NCBI GenBank assembly: GCA_964658455.1
Contig: CAZZZA010000001.1
Coordinates: 1 to 64,000 of the forward strand
DNA: 64,000 nt
Source of the DNA: Lichenicola sp964658455
GTDB taxonomy: Bacteria; Pseudomonadota; Alphaproteobacteria; Acetobacterales; Acetobacteraceae
Direction: 5' to 3'
The notes below the pieces were generated by a model. That model saw only the letters and a list, made by a program, of their open reading frames with translations. It did no database searches and had not been told where the DNA came from. Positions 41,754-49,417 of the stretch are shown piece after piece; within the stretch, counting starts at the first letter, position 1, and every line of letters begins with the position of its first letter. The position numbers and the translations under genes are program-made.

Positions 41754-42455
41754 ATGCCGAAACAGACACTCGTCGTTGCTGTGCATACCGGACCGGTGAC
41801 GGTGGCGCCGCTGAACAACCTGGCGCCGGAACTCATTCCCGGCGTCAGGCTGGTCAATCTGGTCGATGACAGCCTGCTCCGGGACACGATGGCGGCGGGC
41901 CGGGTGACGCCCGCCGTCACCCGCCGGCTGTCGCAATACATGACGATCGGCCAGGAGATGGGGGCGGCGATGATCCTGAACTGCTGCTCCTCGGTCGGCG
42001 AGGCGTCCGATGTCGGCGCGGCGCTGCTGGATATTCCGGTGCTCAAGATCGATGTCGCGATGGCCGAGCAGGCGGTCGAACGCGCCAGCCGGATCGGCGT
42101 GGCGGCGACGGTGCAGACCACGCTGGACCCGACCGCGCGGCTGATCGAACATACCGCGCGGGCGGGCGGCAGGCAGGTGACGCTAATCAGGGGGCTGTGC
42201 GAGGGCGCGTTCGATGCGCTGCTGGCCGGCGACACCGCGCTGCACGACAGGATCGTTTCCGACACGCTGGTGGCGCTGGCCGGCGAAGTCGATCTCATCG
42301 TGCTGGCGCAGGTGTCGATGGCCAGGGTGGCGGACGGTCTCGGCGACCGGGTGGCGGTCCCGGTGCTCAGCAGCCCGCGGCTCGGCATGGAGCGGCTGGC
42401 GCAGTGCCTGTCCCGCCTCGCGGCGTCGGACGGCGCGGCGCTGGCGGCGGCGTAA
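41754..42455 (+). CDS. Asp/Glu racemase superfamily protein lacking one catalytic Cys
   Basis: A 233-residue protein with the fold pattern of the aspartate/glutamate/hydantoin racemase superfamily. The first catalytic Cys region is 'MILNCCSSVGEASDVG' (Cys77/Cys78). The second, usually '(L/I)GCxGM', reads 'LIVLAQVSMARV', so the second cysteine is absent, replaced near Gln186. Single-cysteine members such as arylmalonate decarboxylase do not racemise, so a decarboxylase, lyase or isomerase role is more likely. The start was set at ATG 41754, with GGGAG 11 bases before; ATG 41736 is possible. It closes the importer operon and probably acts on the imported acid or an early intermediate. Confidence 0.75.
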   Translation: MPKQTLVVAVHTGPVTVAPLNNLAPELIPGVRLVNLVDDSLLRDTMAAGRVTPAVTRRLSQYMTIGQEMGAAMILNCCSSVGEASDVGAALLDIPVLKIDVAMAEQAVERASRIGVAATVQTTLDPTARLIEHTARAGGRQVTLIRGLCEGAFDALLAGDTALHDRIVSDTLVALAGEVDLIVLAQVSMARVADGLGDRVAVPVLSSPRLGMERLAQCLSRLAASDGAALAAA

Positions 42456-42461
42456 GGCGGT

Positions 42462-43106
42462 TCAATGCGGGTCGAGTTCGAAATGGCGCACCAGATCGTC
42501 GACCTGCGCCTGGGTCAGCAGGCGCGGGTTCAGGCCGCGCAGCATGAGATGCAGCCTGGCGGTTTCCTCGAGTTCCTCGGTGGCCTGGACCGCGGCCTGC
42601 AGCGTCTTGCCGGCGACCACCGGGCCATGGTTGGCGAGCAGCACCGCCGCATACCGGCCTGCCAGGCCGCGGATCGCATCGGCCACCGCCGGGTCGCCGG
42701 GTCGGTAGTACGGCACCAGGGCGGTGCGGCCGACGCGCATCACCGAATAGGCGGTCAGCGGCGGCAGCACCTGCTGCGGATCGATGTCCGGCAGCATCGA
42801 GACCGCGACCGAATGGGTGGAGTGCAGATGCACGATCGCGCCCGCCTTGCCGCGCGTCTCGTACAGGGCACGGTGCAGCGGCAGCTCCTTGGTTGGCTTG
42901 TCGCCGGACAGCACCCGACCCTGCGGATCGAGCCTAGTCAGGCAAGCAGGATCAAGAAAGCCGAGCGAGCTGTCGGTGGGCGTGGTCAGCAGGCCGCCAT
43001 CGTCGAGACGCACGCTAATGTTGCCCGATGCACCATGCGTCAGCCCGCGTTCGAACATCGAGCGTCCGAACAGGCAGATCTGCTCACGCATTTTCGTCTC
43101 GGACAT
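42462..43106 (-). CDS. otnC: class II aldolase, 3-oxo-tetronate 4-phosphate decarboxylase-like
   Basis: A 214-residue class II aldolase/adducin-family protein. Zinc ligands are in 'IVHLHSTHSVAVSM' (about residues 93-106) and 'VLLANHGPVVAGKT' (about 155). The phosphate-binding region 'GLTHGASGNISVRL' is at about 23, and the Glu cluster 'ATEELEETARLH' follows. In tetronate pathways OtnC decarboxylates 3-oxo-tetronate 4-phosphate to dihydroxyacetone phosphate; the kinase, isomerase and dehydrogenase of that pathway lie just downstream on the other strand, which supports the assignment. It is the only enzyme of the group on the minus strand, divergent from the LtnD-like gene across about 105 bases that could hold a shared control region. 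Confidence 0.85.
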   Translation of the reverse strand: MSETKMREQICLFGRSMFERGLTHGASGNISVRLDDGGLLTTPTDSSLGFLDPACLTRLDPQGRVLSGDKPTKELPLHRALYETRGKAGAIVHLHSTHSVAVSMLPDIDPQQVLPPLTAYSVMRVGRTALVPYYRPGDPAVADAIRGLAGRYAAVLLANHGPVVAGKTLQAAVQATEELEETARLHLMLRGLNPRLLTQAQVDDLVRHFELDPH

Positions 43107-43210
43107 GGTGGGCGCCTTTCTTTCCCGACGGTGCTTTCCCCCGTCGCCGGTGCGCGGCATCCTGGCCAGGGCGGCACCGCCATGCAAGCGCCGATCGGAG
43201 ACCAGAGCAG

Positions 43211-44131
43211 ATGAGCGACGCGCGGGCTAACGGAGCAGCGCGCATGCGCTGCGCAGTGATCGGTCTGGGATCGATGGGCGGCGGGATGGCGGCGTCGCTG
43301 CTGCGCGCCGGTTTTGCCGTCTCCGGCTTCGACGTCGATCAGGCGGCCTGCGCGCGGCTGGCGGCGCAGGGCGTGGATATCGGCGCGACGCCGGGCGCTG
43401 CGGCGCAGGGCGCGGACTGCGTGATCGCGGTGGTGGTGAATGCCGACCAGACCGAGCAGGTGCTGTTCGGCGCGCAAGGGTGCGCGGAGACGATGGCGCC
43501 GGACGGCGTGTTCGTCTCCTCGGCGACGATGGCGCCGGACCGCGCCCGTGCCCTGGCGGCGCGGCTGGAGGCAGGCGGCCGGCACTATCTCGATGCGCCG
43601 ATGAGCGGCGGCGCCGCGCGTGCCGCCGACGGCCAGCTCACCATGCTGGCCTCCGGCACACCGGCCGCGTTCGACCGTGCGCGTCCCGCCCTCGATGCCA
43701 TGACCGGCACGCTCTACGAGCTGGGCGATGCGGCGGGGCAGGGTGCGGCGTTCAAGATGGTCAACCAGCTGCTGGCCGGCGTGCATATCGCCGCCGCCTG
43801 CGAGGCGATGGCGTTCGCTGCGAAACAGGGCCTGGACCTCAAGCGCGTCTATGAGGTGATCACGAAATCCGCCGGCAACAGCTGGATGTTCGAGAACCGG
43901 GTCCCGCATGTGCTCGACGGCGACTACACGCCGCGCAGCGCGGTCGACATCTTCACCAAGGATCTCGGCATCGTGCTCGACATGGCGCGCGCGGCGCGCT
44001 TTCCGGTGCCGGTGGCAGGTGCGGCTCTGCAGATGTATCTGATGACCGCCGCGGCCGGCATGGGCAAGGACGACGATGCCTCGGTGGCGCGGCTCTATGC
44101 GCAGGTCGCCGGCCTGACTTTGCCGGGCTGA
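43211..44131 (+). CDS. ltnD: L-threonate 2-dehydrogenase-like beta-hydroxyacid dehydrogenase
   Basis: A 306-residue beta-hydroxyacid dehydrogenase. The Rossmann motif is 'CAVIGLGSMGGGMAASLLRA' near residue 14. The substrate segment is 'HYLDAPMSGGAARAADGQLT' near 130, and the catalytic Lys is in 'GQGAAFKMVNQLLAGVH' near 178. 'GNSWMFENRVPHVLDGDY' near 225 is typical of the threonate dehydrogenase branch. The predicted step is oxidation of L-threonate (or D-erythronate/D-threonate) to 2-oxo-tetronate. ATG 43244 with GGAG eight bases upstream is an equally good start and would give 295 residues, closer to the usual length. First gene of the ltnD-otnI-otnK unit. Confidence 0.85.
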   Translation: MSDARANGAARMRCAVIGLGSMGGGMAASLLRAGFAVSGFDVDQAACARLAAQGVDIGATPGAAAQGADCVIAVVVNADQTEQVLFGAQGCAETMAPDGVFVSSATMAPDRARALAARLEAGGRHYLDAPMSGGAARAADGQLTMLASGTPAAFDRARPALDAMTGTLYELGDAAGQGAAFKMVNQLLAGVHIAAACEAMAFAAKQGLDLKRVYEVITKSAGNSWMFENRVPHVLDGDYTPRSAVDIFTKDLGIVLDMARAARFPVPVAGAALQMYLMTAAAGMGKDDDASVARLYAQVAGLTLPG

Positions 44132-44176
44132 GCCGAGATAAATGGTCGCGAGAGAATACGTCTGGAGGGGCCGATC

Positions 44177-44962
44177 ATGCCGCGTTTTGCCGCCAACCTG
44201 ACGATGATGTTCACTGAACTGCCGTTCGCGGAGCGGTTCGATGCCGCGGCCCGGGCAGGCTTTGCCGCGGTCGAGTGCCTGTTTCCCTACGCCATGGCGC
44301 CGGAGCAGGTGGCCGAATGTCTGCGGCGCAACCGGCTCGACCTGGCCTTATTCAACATGCCGCCGGGAGACTGGGATTCTGGCGACCGGGGCCTGGCGTC
44401 GCTGCCGGCGCGCGCCCAAGAACTGCCAGGGGCGATCGCCACCGCGCTGCGTTATGCGAAGGCGACCGGGGGACGCCGCCTGCATCTGATGGCCGGCATC
44501 GGCGACCGCGGCAACACCGGCTGCGTGCGTGCCTATCGCGATGCGGTGCTGCTGGCGGCGGATGCGGTGGGCAGCGAGGGACTGACGTTGGTGCTGGAGC
44601 CGATCAACAAGCGCGACATGCCCGGCTACTTCCTGAACGATTTTGCCTGGACCGTCGATTTCATCGACTCGCTGCCGCTCTCCAACGTCAGGCTGCAGTT
44701 CGATCTCTATCACCGCCAGATCCTGCACGGCGATGTGACGATGGCGCTGCGGGCGATGCTGCCGATGATCGGCCATGTGCAGATCGCCAGCGTGCCGTCG
44801 CGCCACGAGCCGGACGACGAGGAGCTGAACTGGCCCTATCTGTTCAGTGAACTCGACCGGCTTGGGTATGACGGTTTCGTCGGCTGCGAGTATCGCCCGC
44901 GCGCCGGCACCGTAGAGGGGCTGGGCTGGTTTGCGCCTTACGCCAGGCCTGTCGCGCCATGA
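44177..44962 (+). CDS. otnI: 2-oxo-tetronate isomerase (hydroxypyruvate isomerase family)
   Basis: A 261-residue TIM-barrel isomerase of the hydroxypyruvate isomerase group. Metal-site residues are in 'LTLVLEPINKRDMPGYFLN' (Glu, about 140-158), 'NVRLQFDLYHRQILHGD' (Asp and His, about 175), 'GHVQIASVPSRHEPDDEE' (about 200) and 'GFVGCEYRPRAGTVEGL' (Glu, about 240). In the tetronate pathway OtnI converts 2-oxo-tetronate to 3-oxo-tetronate. Neighbouring LtnD and kinase genes fit that role; hydroxypyruvate isomerase activity is the alternative. It overlaps the kinase start by four bases (ATGA). A strong GGAGGGG ribosome site lies upstream of its ATG. Confidence 0.88.
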   Translation: MPRFAANLTMMFTELPFAERFDAAARAGFAAVECLFPYAMAPEQVAECLRRNRLDLALFNMPPGDWDSGDRGLASLPARAQELPGAIATALRYAKATGGRRLHLMAGIGDRGNTGCVRAYRDAVLLAADAVGSEGLTLVLEPINKRDMPGYFLNDFAWTVDFIDSLPLSNVRLQFDLYHRQILHGDVTMALRAMLPMIGHVQIASVPSRHEPDDEELNWPYLFSELDRLGYDGFVGCEYRPRAGTVEGLGWFAPYARPVAP

Positions 44963-46248
44963 GCATCCGTCTCGGCGTGATCGCCGACGATTATACCGGC
45001 GCGTCCGACGTGGCCAACGTGCTGCGCCAGAACGGTCTGCGCACGGTGCAGGCGATCGGCGTGCCGGATGCGGCGCTGGTGCTGCCGCGGACCGATGCGG
45101 TGGTGATCGCGCTGAAGAGCCGGTCGATCGCGGCCGATCGCGCCGTCGCACTGTCGCTCGAGGCGCATGAATGGCTGCGCGCGCGGGGCGCCGGCCACGT
45201 AATGTTCAAGATCTGCTCGACGTTCGACTCCACCGATGCCGGCAATATCGGCCCGGTGACCGATGCGTTGCGGGCGCGCACGGGCTGCGGCGCGGTGCTG
45301 GTCAATCCCGCGTTTCCCGAGACCGGGCGTAGCGTGTTCGCGGGCCATCTGTTCGTGAACGGCGTGCCGCTGCACGAGAGTCCGCTGCGCGACCATCCGC
45401 TCAATCCGATGCGCGATTCCAATCTGGTGCGGGTGCTGCAGCGGCAGAGCGCGGCGCCGGTCGGGCTGATCCCGTTCGCGGTGGTCGAGCGTGGCGTCGA
45501 TGCGGTGCGCGCGGCGCTGGCAGCACTGCCAGGCGGTGGGGCGGCGATCGCGGACGCGGTCGCGGCGCGTCACCTGGACGTGCTGGGCGAGGCGGCGCTG
45601 CACGATCCGCTATCCACCGGGGCCTCGGGCCTGGGCGCGGGCCTGGCTCGGGCGCTGGCGAGGTCCGGCGCCGGCCTCACGCCCGACGGCGCCGATCCCG
45701 ACGGCGCGGCGTCGGACAGCGCCGGCGGCGACGGCGCGTCGGCGATCCTGGCCGGCAGCTGCTCGGCGGCGACGCGGCGACAGATCGAGGCCGCCGCGGC
45801 GGGCGGCATCGCCTGCCATCGTCTCGACGTCGCACGGCTGCTGCAGGGCGGCCGGGAGAGCGTCGTCGCCGACGCGCTCGCCTGGGCGGCGTCGCACCAA
45901 CAGGCGGTGCTGATCGCCAGCAGCGACACGCCTGACGCGGTGCGGGCGATGCAGCAGGCGCATGGCGGCGCCGAGGCAGGCCATGCGGTCGAGCAGGCGC
46001 TGGCCGACATCGCCGAACGCCTGGTCGCCGGCGGGTTGCGGCGGTTGGTGGTAGCCGGCGGCGAGACCTCCGGTGCCGTGGTCGACCAGCTCGGCATCGC
46101 CGCGTTCGCGGTGGGCGACGAGATCGCGCCGGGTGTCCCGGTGTTGCGCAGCCTGGGCCGGGCCGGGCCGGTCCTGTCGATGGCGCTGAAATCGGGCAAT
46201 TTCGGCGGCGAGGATTTCTTCCTGCGCGCGCTGTCCATGCTGGAGTGA
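44959..46248 (+). CDS. otnK: 3-oxo-tetronate kinase (four-carbon acid sugar kinase family)
   Basis: A 429-residue kinase of the DUF1537 / four-carbon acid sugar kinase family. The N-terminal substrate-binding domain starts 'LGVIADDYTGASDVANVL' (Asp-Asp pair at about 10-11) and includes 'FKICSTFDSTDAGNIGPVTD' near 83 and 'VNPAFPETGRSVFAGHLFVN' near 115. The C-terminal nucleotide-binding domain holds 'AILAGSCSAATRRQIE' near 265, 'LVVAGGETSGAVVDQLG' near 362, and the end 'ALKSGNFGGEDFFLRAL' near 412. It would phosphorylate 3-oxo-tetronate at O4. OiaK of apionate catabolism is in the same family, but the company of LtnD, OtnI and OtnC points to tetronates. A gene-poor stretch of 54 bases follows. 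Confidence 0.9.
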   Translation: MSIRLGVIADDYTGASDVANVLRQNGLRTVQAIGVPDAALVLPRTDAVVIALKSRSIAADRAVALSLEAHEWLRARGAGHVMFKICSTFDSTDAGNIGPVTDALRARTGCGAVLVNPAFPETGRSVFAGHLFVNGVPLHESPLRDHPLNPMRDSNLVRVLQRQSAAPVGLIPFAVVERGVDAVRAALAALPGGGAAIADAVAARHLDVLGEAALHDPLSTGASGLGAGLARALARSGAGLTPDGADPDGAASDSAGGDGASAILAGSCSAATRRQIEAAAAGGIACHRLDVARLLQGGRESVVADALAWAASHQQAVLIASSDTPDAVRAMQQAHGGAEAGHAVEQALADIAERLVAGGLRRLVVAGGETSGAVVDQLGIAAFAVGDEIAPGVPVLRSLGRAGPVLSMALKSGNFGGEDFFLRALSMLE

Positions 46249-46302
46249 GCTGGGGCTTTGGGTCGGCAGTCGGAAGAGGGACGCGGTCTGGTTTCTACAG
46301 GA

Positions 46303-46728
46303 TCACAGCCCCTCTTTCCGGTAACGCAGCAGCCAGAGGATCGTAAACGGCTGGCACAGGATTGCCAGCACACAGAAGATGACCGGTATCGCGTCGTGTG
46401 AGACCATAAGGACGTAGATCAGCCCGATAGCCGACGCGATGAAGTTGGCGACCAGGATCACGATCGTTGCTGCCCTGACGAACGTTCGCAATTTCGCGGG
46501 AGCGGGAGGCCAGAACAGCAAGCGGACCGCGTAGCTCATGACTCCTGCGACGAAGAACATCGCCAAACCAAAGGTGTCGAGGCCATGAGCCGACTCTCCG
46601 CCGGCCATCGCAATGAATTCGCCACCGAGACCGGTCGCCAGAAACGGCAGCCCTACGAGTGCGAGCGAGAGGCAGATGGTATAGGCAGGGCTGGCCCTGA
46701 GGCGCGGCAGTCTTTCAGCGTCGGTCAT
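46303..46728 (-). CDS. four-helix membrane protein, second copy (immunity-like)
   Basis: A 141-residue membrane protein with four predicted helices and a basic end 'LWLLRYRKEGL'. It is a clear paralogue of the protein at 47125-47559: shared blocks include SPxYTIxxS near the start, 'VRLLFWPPAPAKLRTFVRAA' in the middle, and RYRKEGL at the end, while the outer loops have diverged. The start overlaps, as ATGA, the stop of the truncated gene at 46725-47039. In polymorphic toxin loci such diverged membrane partners are often immunity proteins; that role here is an inference. I do not recognise a named family. Confidence 0.65.
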   Translation of the reverse strand: MTDAERLPRLRASPAYTICLSLALVGLPFLATGLGGEFIAMAGGESAHGLDTFGLAMFFVAGVMSYAVRLLFWPPAPAKLRTFVRAATIVILVANFIASAIGLIYVLMVSHDAIPVIFCVLAILCQPFTILWLLRYRKEGL

Positions 46729-47039
46729 TGATGGATAGCCAGGCAGTGCACTTGCAGCCGATGCAGGATCTTATGATAGGTGGAATCTTCCGTGTTGATT
46801 TCCTCCCGAACCAGGAGGCCCACCGAGTCGGAACCGGTCAGCTTCGCAGTGCCGTCCAGCCCAAGCGCCGCAACAATCTTCTTGCTTCGATCCTGGGCGC
46901 GCCGGTTCGCCCGCGCCGCGATCTGCTGCAGGCGCTCAGCGCGGGTAGCGTTCCTGGTCCGTCCGGCAGGGCCGGTCGCCGCTGCTGCGGTCGTGCGGTC
47001 AAGGGTGCGGATATCCTCGATCTCGACCAGCTCTTTCAC
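46725..47039 (-). CDS. orphan C-terminal fragment of the 314-aa protein
   Basis: A 104-residue frame beginning at GTG 47039. It matches the last third of the protein at 47556-48500 with roughly three quarters identity by eye: 'TRNATRAERLQQIAARANRR' versus TTNATRAERLQRIAARASRR, then 'AQDRSKKIVAALGLDGTAK', and 'LQVHCLAIHQ' at the end. The matching region continues upstream of the GTG (encoded text like LAGISNGGVKL, versus LPDIGYGSVKL) until a TAG about 66 bases before, so this is the remnant of a duplicated larger gene cut at its 5' end. It may be expressed as an orphan domain or be a pseudogene. It is coupled to the downstream membrane gene by ATGA. Confidence 0.6.
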   Translation of the reverse strand: MKELVEIEDIRTLDRTTAAAATGPAGRTRNATRAERLQQIAARANRRAQDRSKKIVAALGLDGTAKLTGSDSVGLLVREEINTEDSTYHKILHRLQVHCLAIHQ

Positions 47040-47124
47040 GAGTTTAACTCCGCCGTTACTGATCCCCGCCAGTGCTAACGGAAAAGAAATGAATAGCTTT
47101 GGCTAGGAAGCATAGTCTCTCATT

Positions 47125-47559
47125 TTACAGGCCCTCCTTCCGATAACGGAACAACCACAAAAACGTCAGAGGTAGGCAAAGCAGTGAAAACACACTAAAT
47201 GTTTTTGGTAGAGCCATACCGTGCACCGGCTCCGAGATTAGAAAGATCAGCACTAGGCTGATTGCCGAGACAATCACTGACGTCGCCAAGATGGCAGTCA
47301 TTGCCGCGCGGACGAACGAGCGCAATTTTGCAGGGGTCCGGGGCCAGAATATCAGACGAACAGAGTAGCCAAGCACAACCAAAAAACCAAACATCACCTT
47401 TCCATAAAAGTCGATCGCGTCAATCGAGTTTCCGCCCGAGATCGCAATCATATCGCCACCAAGGCTGACACCCGAAAAGAACAATCCGAGACATGCCGCC
47501 GAGAAGCTTATGGTGTAGCCAGGGCTACCCCAGTTTCCAGTCGCTTGATCCCATTTCAT
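47125..47559 (-). CDS. four-helix membrane protein, first copy (immunity-like)
   Basis: A 144-residue membrane protein with four hydrophobic helices and an Arg/Lys-rich loop 'VRLIFWPRTPAKLRSFVRAA' between helices 2 and 3. The base composition is markedly poorer in GC than the flanking genes, suggesting acquisition by transfer. It starts within the stop codon of the 314-residue gene (ATGA), so the two are co-translated, as toxin and immunity genes often are. The second copy at 46303-46728 shares the loops facing the RYRKEGL end. The function is unknown; protection of the inner membrane against the neighbouring protein is a hypothesis. Confidence 0.68.
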   Translation of the reverse strand: MKWDQATGNWGSPGYTISFSAACLGLFFSGVSLGGDMIAISGGNSIDAIDFYGKVMFGFLVVLGYSVRLIFWPRTPAKLRSFVRAAMTAILATSVIVSAISLVLIFLISEPVHGMALPKTFSVFSLLCLPLTFLWLFRYRKEGL

Positions 47560-48500
47560 TTTCGATGAACTGCCAGGCAGTGTACTTGCAGGTGCCGCAG
47601 AAATCGATGATAGCTTGAATCATCGATTGTGACCTCCTCACGTATCAAGAGGCCTACCGAGCCGGTGCCGGCCCCCTTCGCGGTGCCCTCCAGCCCAAGC
47701 GCCACGGCAATCTTTTTGCTGCGATCTTGGGCGCGCCGGCTCGCCCGTGCCGCGATCCGTTGCAAGCGCTCGGCGCGGGTAGCATTTGTGGTCCGTTCGG
47801 CAATGCCGGCCGCCGCTGCCGCCGTCGCGCGGTCCAGGGTGCGTAATTCCCTTATTTCAGCAACCTCTTTCAAGAGCTTGACGCTGCCATAGCCGATATC
47901 GGGCAAGGTTGCGATGGTGGCGAAAATCCGGAGACCCTCCGTCTTTTTTTTAAAGTCTTCTGCCCCTTCGTCGTCTCCGTTCAGTTCCATGCCATACGCG
48001 AAACCGTCAGTCGCAAGGAGGAATCCACCGCCTATCAAGCCGAAGAAGGCGATTACGCTCAATCCAGTTGGTATCAACGCAATCGATAGTGCGACGCAGA
48101 CGACATCCAACGCCACCCCCACCCCGTCGTCGCGGTGGGTGGTGAGCATGCGGTTGAGCGCCTGGTCCACTGCCCGGCCCATCGCCAGTTCGGCCTGACC
48201 CTCGGCGATCGCCCTGCGGCCCTCCGCTTCCATGACGCGGTCGATGAACGCGCGGACGCGTGGCCAGAAGCCGGAGGGCGGCCTGGGGATCGGCGGTGGC
48301 TGGTTCCAGTCGAAGATCGCGACGGTGCCGATGCCGTCGCCGTCGCGCTTCGGCGCGCGCAGCGGGTAGATGTTGCCGTTGGCGGTCCAGACGATGCCGG
48401 TTTCCGGATCGCAGGCGCGATCGACGAAGCGGGTGAGACAGAAGCGGGCATCGTTGAGGTCGGTGTAGGGACCCCATTCCGGGCTCAAGCTGAGAGGCAC
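47556..48500 (-). CDS. uncharacterised 314-aa protein, putative membrane-acting effector
   Basis: A 314-residue protein of no family I recognise. Residues 1-70 look like a small beta-rich domain ('IVWTANGNIYPLRAPKRDGD'). Residues 75-120 are helical, and 129-170 are very hydrophobic and glycine-rich ('LDVVCVALSIALIPTGLSVI' then 'AFFGLIGGGFLLATDGFAYG'), enough for two membrane-spanning helices. The C-terminal third (about 196-314) is a charged helical domain rich in Arg/Ala that recurs, truncated, at 46725-47039. There is no signal peptide. The start codon ATG precedes 'PLSLSPEWGPYTDL'. Layout and downstream membrane partner resemble colicin-like or type VI effectors with a membrane immunity protein, but no secretion genes are in the window. 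The 3' half has lower GC than its 5' half. Confidence 0.6.
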   Translation of the reverse strand: MPLSLSPEWGPYTDLNDARFCLTRFVDRACDPETGIVWTANGNIYPLRAPKRDGDGIGTVAIFDWNQPPPIPRPPSGFWPRVRAFIDRVMEAEGRRAIAEGQAELAMGRAVDQALNRMLTTHRDDGVGVALDVVCVALSIALIPTGLSVIAFFGLIGGGFLLATDGFAYGMELNGDDEGAEDFKKKTEGLRIFATIATLPDIGYGSVKLLKEVAEIRELRTLDRATAAAAAGIAERTTNATRAERLQRIAARASRRAQDRSKKIAVALGLEGTAKGAGTGSVGLLIREEVTIDDSSYHRFLRHLQVHCLAVHRK

Positions 48501-48607
48501 GTGGCGCTGTCCCTATCCATCGCTGCGGCGTTCGTTATCACGCGGCAACGAGCGGCCCGTTGCATCACGAGCCCGTGAGCGGTGCCGGCCGGCCGTGTGC
48601 CCGCCGG

Positions 48608-49417
48608 TCAGCAGGCGGCGGCGTGGATGCGCGCCACCGAGCCGTCATTGGAGGGCACCAGCTCGAGCACCAGGTCGTCGCGGAAGGCGACGTTGCCGCG
48701 ATGCGGTCCGGCGGCGTTGCTGACGATCCTGGTGCCGCCGGGGCGGGTCAGCATCTCGGTGCGGTGGGTGTGGCCGTGCACCCAGAGATCGACCAGCCCG
48801 GTATCGGTCAGGTGCGACAGGTCGGAGGCGGAGTTCCCGGCCGCCCAGCTGCCCCACAGATGCTCCGGCATGCAGGCCGGATGCGGCGCGTGATGCGTCA
48901 CCACCACCACCGGCCTGCCATCCTTCGGGCCGGAGAGCTGCATCTCCAAGCGCGTGCGCAGCTGCGCGTGCAGGCGGGCGGCATCGGCGTTGGTGAGCTG
49001 TCTGGTGCCCTCGACGCCGGCGGAGACCGCGATCTGTTCGCCGGTGCGGGAGGCCGGCGGCAGCCGGTAGCCGCCCAGGGCGCCGTCGGCCCAGAGCGTG
49101 CCGCCGAGGAAGCGCAGGCCGGCGATCTCGACCTCGTCGCCCTCGAGCAGGGTGATGCCCAGCCGGTCGGCCTCCTGCCGCGCCGCGGCCAGGTCGCCCG
49201 GCACGCTGCCGTTCCAGTATTCGTGGTTGCCCATCACGAACACCGCCGGCTTGCCGCAGGCGAGCCCGGCGACCACCCGCAACGCCCGGTCCGGGTCGCC
49301 CTGGAACACGTCGCCGGCCACCACCAGCACGTCGAAATCCGGCCGCTCCGGCTGGTAGGATTGCGGGTAGTTCCTGGATTCGAGATGCAGGTCGGACAGG
49401 ATCCACAGCCGGGTCAT
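48608..49417 (-). CDS. calcineurin-like metallophosphoesterase
   Basis: A 269-residue metallophosphoesterase. The metal motifs are 'LWILSDLHLESRNY' (residues 4-17; Asp-x-His), 'VLVVAGDVFQGDPD' (about 31), 'AVFVMGNHEYWNG' (about 60), 'VVVTHHAPHPACMP' (about 172) and 'LWVHGHTHRTEML' (about 215). The full set is present, so it should be active, but the substrate (phosphodiester, nucleotide or protein) is unknown. There is no signal peptide. It starts within the serB stop codon (ATGA overlap), so the two are co-expressed. Confidence 0.85.
   Translation of the reverse strand: MTRLWILSDLHLESRNYPQSYQPERPDFDVLVVAGDVFQGDPDRALRVVAGLACGKPAVFVMGNHEYWNGSVPGDLAAARQEADRLGITLLEGDEVEIAGLRFLGGTLWADGALGGYRLPPASRTGEQIAVSAGVEGTRQLTNADAARLHAQLRTRLEMQLSGPKDGRPVVVVTHHAPHPACMPEHLWGSWAAGNSASDLSHLTDTGLVDLWVHGHTHRTEMLTRPGGTRIVSNAAGPHRGNVAFRDDLVLELVPSNDGSVARIHAAAC

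Noticed and set aside
44959..46248. Kinase as OiaK of the apionate pathway
   Set aside because: It belongs to the same family, but no apionate lactonase or oiaX-like genes are nearby, while LtnD, OtnI and OtnC are.
46303..48500. Type VI or contact-dependent inhibition locus
   Set aside because: No VgrG, PAAR, Hcp, CdiB or Rhs genes are in the window, so a secretion route cannot be claimed; only the toxin/immunity-like layout is reported.
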